DNA of 5,176 nt from Candidatus Omnitrophota bacterium (lineage in GTDB: Bacteria; Omnitrophota; Gorgyraeia; Duberdicusellales; 4484-171): assembly GCA_030631705.1 (NCBI GenBank), contig DAOVKQ010000067.1, positions 1 through 5,176 of the forward strand, given 5' to 3'. The position numbers and the translations under genes were made by a program. A model generated the notes under the pieces. That model made no database searches. It had not been told where the DNA came from and worked only from the letters and a program-made list of their open reading frames with translations. This document shows positions 1 to 5,176 of this stretch, in pieces; position 1 is the stretch's first letter, and every line of letters starts with the position of its first letter.

Positions 1-1
1 A

Positions 2-3000
2 GAGGGTATGGGGGTAAGAAGGACTGAAATAGAATTACCGGAAAATTTAAAGACAGAGGAGCAATTTTTTACGGACACTCACACTTATTTAGATGAAATA
101 CTTAAACCATATAATCCATTCAGCAAAGAAGATTTAAGCAGTATTGAAGAAAATGGCGCTATTCCTTTCTCTATTACTATTTCCAATGTAACTGACGAAA
201 ACCCTTCTCCTTTTGGAAAAGTCGGCGAGCGCGGCGTCGTTCCTTTGAAGAAGCACGGTGTGCCAGTGCATGATTCTCGTACTAATATTTCAACATATAC
301 GGTGAAGTATGGGCTTTTAGGTTATCTTTTAAGTTCTTTGGGATATAAGCCGGATCATTTAGGAGAATCTGTAGCTTGGCGTGTAAAGAAAGACATAAAA
401 GGCTGGTTTGATTACACATATATTGATTCTCTATCGAAGGATTACTCCGGCATTAAATTAGGCGATTTCTCTAATCGTGAAATGGCAAGATTCAGAGGCG
501 TAAGCGTTTGGGATGCAAGAACGGGAAAGCCTCTTTCTTTTCTTTTAGATACGCGTTCCGGTTTCCAGCGGCCGGAAGTTTATTCAAAATATGCAGAAAA
601 TACGATATTACCTCATAAAATTTTTACAGCTGCATTTATCAATGGCCAGCCGCAGCTTTTATTGGGGCTTGAAGAATTTGAATATAAAATCCCTTCTCAT
701 GGAGGAGCAAACCGTGTGCCTTCTCAGCCTTTTCTTATTGGTGGTATTATTAAGAAAATGGAGGGGACAGACGAAATATCAGGCCGTCCGAAGGCTATTG
801 AGAACGGCAGAATTCTTTCCGGCCTTTTTTCTTTTGGTTTAGATTTAAACGCGAATACAGCTTCGGCTATTATTCCTACGGAGTTTTTAATGTCTAAAAA
901 GGAGATGGAAACAGTAGATTTTGTTAATGTGTCGGCTTTTACAATGGGTGGAGGATTGATTGAGGGATATAATTCTAAAGCAGTAACACTTGCCACAGCA
1001 TCTTTCTTCCGTGAGCCAAAACTTAAAAATAATTATGCGACTATGCGACTGTCTTGGGACGGCGGTTCACAACCAGCATATTCAAAAGAAAATGTTTCTT
1101 CTATTTCTGAGGGACAAAGTAATGATTTTATTCTTACAAAAAGACTTGATTTGAAAATAATTACAGATGTAAATAAAGATTCAAGATACGGCGGTAAAGT
1201 AGTTAAGCATTATGAAGAAGGTAAAACATTAGTCGATGAAAATATACAATTGTGGACATTCGCCGCAGGAGAAAACCTTGCTAAACAGCTTAAAGCTAAT
1301 CTGACTATGGGATGGGACAAAATCTTAACGGGAGTTCTTCCAGGGTCTTTGGTTTCAGATTTTGCTTATGAAATTAATAATATACCTGAAAGTACAGCTT
1401 TTGAGAAGCTTGGTAAAGATCAAACAAAGAAACTTGTCAAGAAATTGACCGGATCTTCTACTGTCGATTATTTAAAAGACGGAACGCCCCTGCAAGTTGA
1501 TAGAAATAAAGCCCTTATGGTTCTTCCCTCAGGGGAAGGAGTTTTAGTTAGTCTTGATAAAAAAACGATTGCTCCAAATTGGCAAAGGAGCATAAATCTT
1601 TTTTCTGAAATAGAAGGCAAAAAAGGCTCATTTTATGCCGATCCTTATGTGTCAGCTAAAAAGAGTCTTGCCGCAGAAATAAGAGCATCTTTTACTGGAG
1701 AAAAACCTTATATAAAAAGGACAGCCAATAGTTTACGAATCGGCGGATTTGCCTGGCTTGATGCGGCAGGTAAAGGGATTGTAGTAGATCGAAGAGATCT
1801 TTCTTTTGAAGTTGGCGGCTCCGGCACCGGAGTATTTTCTGGTGAATATGGCGGCAGTCAATATATTCTTGCCTTTCCTGAGAATGGCTATATCCCTGAC
1901 GTTATGGGCCGTACAACTGCCGCGTATACTTATGGGGTAGGCCCGGGCCCGGGAGAAATGACGAATAAAGGAAACACAGATTCTTTAAGCCAGAAGGAAT
2001 CAATCGCGGGATATAAAAATAAACTGGGCGAACGGGGGTTTAACTCAGCTGATATAGCGCAAGTTTCTAAGTTTTCAGAAAGAGGGCTTAAGACAGGGGG
2101 TGAACTCGATTTTGTCTCTAACAGCAATGGATACGCGCAGGCAAAAATCATCGGTGAAACCAGTTTTTTCGCTTTAGGCCAAAGCGGCCCGCAATTATAT
2201 ACTGATGAATATAAGTTTACCATTAATTCTCCTAAAGGGAATTATGTTTCTTTGCCTGACGGAAGCGCTTATATCGGATATAATTTTACGGATGTAGTTA
2301 AGAAAAACAAGCAGCATTCCTTCCAGCCTTTACCTAAAGCAAATCAGGCTTTTGAAGAAGCCGGGATGAACTGGAAAGATTTTACAACTAAGGGGTTTGA
2401 TCAGCAGGGACAAGGTGTAACCAGCGAATACAGAGTTGGCAATAAAGTTGTTAATCTCCCGTCAATGAAAGTTTATAGCGGATTAATGCTTTCGAGAAAT
2501 AATACTCAAGGTTTGAATAAAGAGTTCGAAAAAGAGCTGAAAGGCCTGCCTGGTGAATCAAGCCTGGCTGTTGTTATGCAGCCGTTTGTAATGAACGCAA
2601 CATCATTCGGTAAATCCTCTAAAGATTTTGGGGAAGTTACAGAAGTTAAAGGATGGACGCCGCGGGATATTTTGGGGAAAAGTTTTGAGGTTAAAGATAA
2701 GCTTTCTCAACATCAAAGCCGCGGGCAGGAGCTTCTTGTTGGTAATGGAACACGGCCGGAGTTAAATATACGTAATTATATTCGCCTAATGTATCCTGAG
2801 ATACCCGAACCTGTTGCGGCTAAAACAGGTAATGGCATACCCGCTTTAGATAATTTTGTGAGAAGCTGGACAAACAGCCATTTTATGAATTTAAGCGCCG
2901 ATGTATTTACCCGTGTTAAAGGATTTATAAATAAAGAAGGCTACATACAGAATGCGGCAACGGATTTCTTAGCGGTTTCTTCCACGGGTTTCTTAGGTAA

Positions 3001-5176
3001 ACGAGACAAGAACGCGCTTTTAAAACGGCCGGAAGCAAAAGAAGGGCTGAAGCCTTTTTCTGTCGGCGAACCCGATATAAAGGTAACGGCAATGACTTTT
3101 ATTGATAGCGGTAAATTCAATCCCTCTGCGAATATGCTTTCTATTATGGGTGAGGGATTTTCGCCAGTTGCCCTATTTACTCTTTCACCAACTGGTTTTC
3201 AGGGAAGGATTTCTGAAATAGGAGAGATAAAAGGCATTGATGAGAAATTATATGGTTCTTCTAAATGGAAAGGCATAAAAAATATTGAGGACTTTAATCA
3301 TACGCCGTCCTGGTTCAAAGAGGCTGTTGACATAGCAGTAGAGGAATCTCCTAGCGGTTATATGCAGCTGGATAAAATAGTTCCTATAGGTATAGGTTCT
3401 GCAAAAGGTCCTAAGGGGGAAGACGTTGTGCAGGTTCTTTTTGCGGCGATGAAAAAGCCGGGTGAAGAATTTGCTCATTTGCATCAAGGGAGATGGGGCG
3501 GAGACGCAAACAATCGATATGGACGGGCTGTCCTTTCGGACAAAGCAACTAAGAATAAAAGTGGTTTTATTATTAATGAAAATCTTCCCGGCATTGCCAA
3601 ACCTATAAAAGCGAAAGTTGACTATGAGTGGCTGGAGGGCGGCGGCAGTGGTTTAAAAGGCGATAAGTTTGGTATAGATTATAACACAGTTTTATCCAGG
3701 GTAGGGCCGCAGACAGGCTTTTATGTTGGAGGTGGGAATGGTCAATTGGGAATAAAAGTAGCTGATCCTAAGTTAAGGATCCGTAATAACCTTGTAGAAA
3801 TAGATTTTACCTTTAATCAGAATGTAAAAGTCCTCGGAGAGCCAGGAGTTGCCAGTAATGAAATTTCAGATGAAAGCTTGGCTAATTGGGGAAAAGCTTT
3901 AGGGATAGATGTAGGTTTAGTTGGCGGAAAGATTAAGCCAGGACAAAGACAAGCATTTATTAAGGATCTTCAGAGCAAACTTAACAAAAGACTTGGTAAA
4001 AATGAGCAGATAAAGGTTGATGGAATATTAGGTAATGAGACAAAAGGAGCAATTTCCAGGGTTTCACCTTCCCAATTAACTAAAAGGCTAGATAATCTCC
4101 CTACAGAGTCCGGGATTCTTACTGGCAGGGATGGAGAGTTTACTGTGCATTCTGAAGGAGGAGGATACTCTAAGGTGGAATTCAATGCTGCCAAGTCCGA
4201 GATTTTAAAGGGTTCAAGAATTAAAACTTTCAATAATCCCGTGAATGAATTTGGTCAGGGCAATACTTCTTTTGGCAATGAGATTTATTTTAATAAGAGC
4301 GCGATATGGACTGTTCCCAAAGGTATGGGCGTAAAAGAGATTGGCAGTGGTCAGGAAAAAGAGTTAGTGATGAAAACCCCGGATGGTGATGTAAAGATTG
4401 TTAATGCCATTGATAACGGTAAACCGCAAAAGTTAGGGCCGGAAATAACGAAGCTCGCCAAGAACAATGCCATAGCTTTTCTTCAGACTAAAGACCGGAC
4501 AATGTATCTGGGAGAAGGTAAGTTGATATTCGCTAAAGAAGGTATTTTTAGAGACGCTGGCACAACCCTTTTGTCCAGCGAGTGGGTAAACAAAACCGAA
4601 CAAATAAAAACTGTTCCTGTAAGTATGTTGAATAATGAGCGGATTCTTTTGATTGCGAGAGGAGAAGGTATTGTAGGAAAGGATAAATCTTTTGGCGGAT
4701 ATGATAATGTCGGTACGAAAAAGAATAAGGACGGCAGCGTTTCAATTGTAGGATATAAAGGAGAAAAACGCGTAGACATAAAAGAACAGCTTGTTAAAGC
4801 TTTCCAGGCAAAATATAACGAAATACACAAAGGCAAGTTAGAAGTAAGTGGCATTGTTGGCTCTAATACTGCAACCGCTTTACGAGATGTATGGGAGAAT
4901 GAGCTGCGCTACGACATTTCCGCTGCTCCAAAAACAAAAGATTTGGCTGTAATTAATGCTGATTATGCAACTTCTCTTGAGGATAGTTTTAAAGAAGTTG
5001 ATTTTTCCATTTTAGAACAGGGAGAAATCAAAGTAACTCGTGGGTTTAGACTTGATTCGAAGACCGGGGATATTGTAAAGCTTGAAGGCCAGGTAGAGAC
5101 AATACATACCTTAGAAGCCGGTAACGTTATTCCCTGGCATTACAGTGAAAAAGTGATGGGGAAAAAGGGCGGGGCT
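2..5176 (+). CDS. Internal fragment of a giant, probably extracytoplasmic protein with two peptidoglycan-binding-like modules (open at both ends)
   Basis: One frame stays open across the whole window (1725 codons, residue 1 = bases 2-4), with no stop under the standard code. No start is assigned: the first in-frame ATG (bases 8-10) has only seven bases before it, AGAGG sits too close to serve as a ribosome binding site, and the residues after it are charged and not a signal peptide. The gene therefore probably begins upstream. I see no cysteine, no transmembrane segment (the most hydrophobic run, residues 104-114, is too short) and no enzyme active-site motif. Gly-rich beta patterns dominate; likely helical inserts lie near 468-487 and 657-697. 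The only recognisable domains are two PG_binding_1-like modules near 1304-1354 and 1580-1632. Known: such modules commonly anchor cell-wall enzymes and surface proteins. Inferred: a secreted or surface giant protein that contacts peptidoglycan. I do not recognise the rest and assign no enzymatic function. Confidence that it is coding is very high; confidence in the role is low. Confidence 0.96.
1940..1954 (+). other. GPGPG linker (residues 647-651), a likely inter-domain joint
   Basis: Five residues alternating Gly and Pro separate a Gly-rich beta region ending near residue 646 from a charged, probably helical stretch (about 652-700). Gly/Pro alternation breaks both helix and strand and is a usual marker of a hinge between domains. 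The codons (ggc ccg ggc ccg gga) form a short, strongly G+C-rich and self-complementary patch in otherwise roughly 40% G+C sequence. The boundary is inferred from composition, not from a recognised domain on either side. Confidence 0.4.
3638..3652 (+). other. GGGSG linker (residues 1213-1217) before the beta/peptidoglycan-binding-like section
   Basis: A Gly-Gly-Gly-Ser-Gly run follows a predicted strand (residues 1202-1212) and precedes a section with strand-like alternation (1220-1280) and a second glycine cluster (1243-1245) before peptidoglycan-binding-like module 1. The composition is that of a flexible linker. It may mark where the unrecognised central part (about 701-1212) ends and the wall-binding section begins, but glycine-rich turns are frequent across this protein, so the boundary is tentative. 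Confidence 0.3.
3911..4063 (+). other. Peptidoglycan-binding (PG_binding_1-like) module 1, residues 1304-1354 of the giant protein
   Basis: Residues 1319-1351 show the hallmark layout of the PG_binding_1 family: a helix with the LQ..LN pattern (L1323, Q1324, L1327, N1328), a short basic loop, then V-D-G-I-L-G (1339-1344), T1347 and a closing helix with A1350-I1351. In the family the V-D-G-[IFL]-x-G-x-x-T turn followed by a small residue and a hydrophobic helix is the most conserved part, and the fold is a small three-helix bundle of about 55-70 residues that typically binds cell-wall peptidoglycan. Here it follows a Gly-rich linker and beta region (from about 1213) and is followed by a beta-rich spacer. 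This is the better-conserved of the two copies. The final family helix usually has an FQ pair; this copy does not, so ligand binding is not assured. Confidence 0.72.
4739..4897 (+). other. Diverged peptidoglycan-binding-like module 2, residues 1580-1632 of the giant protein
   Basis: Residues 1596-1632 repeat the pattern of module 1: a helix with F1601-Q1602 and K1604-Y1605-N1606 in place of LQ.KLN, then V-S-G-I-V-G (1615-1620), T1623, A1626-L1627 and an aromatic end at W1631. The Asp of the usual V-D-G turn is Ser1616. Both modules are preceded by a [LI]-V-G-x-K element (1306-1310 and 1582-1586), and the distance from that Gly to the Gly of the turn is 33 residues in both. A two-residue gain before the LQ/FQ helix is balanced by a two-residue loss after it. 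This shared spacing makes common origin more likely than chance, though DNA-level similarity is low, so any duplication is old. The assignment as peptidoglycan-binding rests on pattern only and is weaker than for module 1. Confidence 0.58.

Noticed and set aside
8..10. First in-frame ATG as the true start of the gene
   Set aside because: The upstream purine run is too close to act as a Shine-Dalgarno site, the frame is open before it, and no signal peptide follows although the protein looks extracytoplasmic.
591..842. Second + strand open frame of 83 residues with a hydrophobic stretch
   Set aside because: It overlaps the main frame in another phase. The hydrophobic run comes from reading T-rich codons out of frame, and no initiation signal precedes it.
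724..996. Minus-strand open frame of 90 residues
   Set aside because: Antisense to the main gene, no recognisable product and no initiation context.
1559..1565. Run of seven A within the gene, considered as a slippery frameshift site
   Set aside because: No stop follows in the main frame and no downstream pseudoknot or in-frame extension is apparent, so there is no reason to invoke frameshifting.
1819..1832. Perfect 6-base inverted repeat (CTCCGG-CA-CCGGAG), considered as hairpin or terminator
   Set aside because: The loop is only two bases, no T-run follows, and it encodes an in-frame Gly/Ser/Thr turn inside the gene.
568..3036. Three occurrences of an Arg-Pro-Glu tripeptide (residues 190-192, 918-920, 1009-1011), two with the shared DNA string cggccggaag
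   Set aside because: The flanking residues do not match and the spacing is irregular; short coincidence in a long protein.
3164..3195. Inverted repeat CCAGTTG ... CAACTGG, considered as terminator or operator
   Set aside because: Seven-base arms with an 18-base loop, lying inside the coding frame with no flanking signals; expected by chance in 5 kb.
4483..4854. Minus-strand open frame of 123 residues
   Set aside because: It lies fully opposite the long + strand frame, matches no family and has no plausible promoter or ribosome binding site. It is a codon-bias shadow.

Overview
The whole window is the inside of one very long protein-coding gene. Reading from base 2 on the + strand there is no stop codon up to base 5176, which gives 1725 consecutive codons with neither the true start nor the true end in view. 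All five other frames are interrupted often; the longest stop-to-stop stretch elsewhere is a little over 120 residues and looks like a shadow of the main frame. I see no intergenic space, RNA gene, mobile element, CRISPR array, promoter or terminator.

The protein fragment is glycine-, lysine-, serine-, phenylalanine- and asparagine-rich. It appears dominated by beta-strand/turn patterns broken by short charged helical stretches, and has no cysteine and no membrane segment. Most of it matches no family I can name from reading. The exception is the C-terminal quarter of the fragment, where two diverged modules with the peptidoglycan-binding (PG_binding_1-like) pattern lie 276 residues apart (residues about 1304-1354 and 1580-1632). 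Similarity may continue into the beta-strand that follows each one, suggesting an old tandem duplication with a unit of roughly 275 residues. Glycine-rich linkers (GPGPG at residues 647-651, GGGSG at 1213-1217) may mark domain joints.

Layout by residue: 1-240 is mixed alpha/beta and unrecognised. 241-646 is mostly beta with glycine-rich turns and one lysine-rich helical insert near 468-487. 647-651 is the GPGPG linker. 652-700 is a charged, probably helical stretch. 701-1212 is mixed beta/helix and unrecognised. 1213-1303 is a Gly linker plus beta. Then come peptidoglycan-binding-like module 1, a beta-rich spacer (1355-1579), module 2, and a further beta segment running off the end.

Organism: an uncultured bacterium with about 40% G+C (from two sampled lines, not a full count). 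A cysteine-free, multi-kilobase open frame carrying cell-wall-binding modules resembles the giant secreted or surface proteins reported from candidate phyla such as Omnitrophota, which have been linked to attachment to, or predation on, other cells. That assignment is inference from style and could be wrong; a large phage or another gram-negative lineage is not excluded. If correct, the protein would act outside the cytoplasm, with these modules holding it on peptidoglycan.
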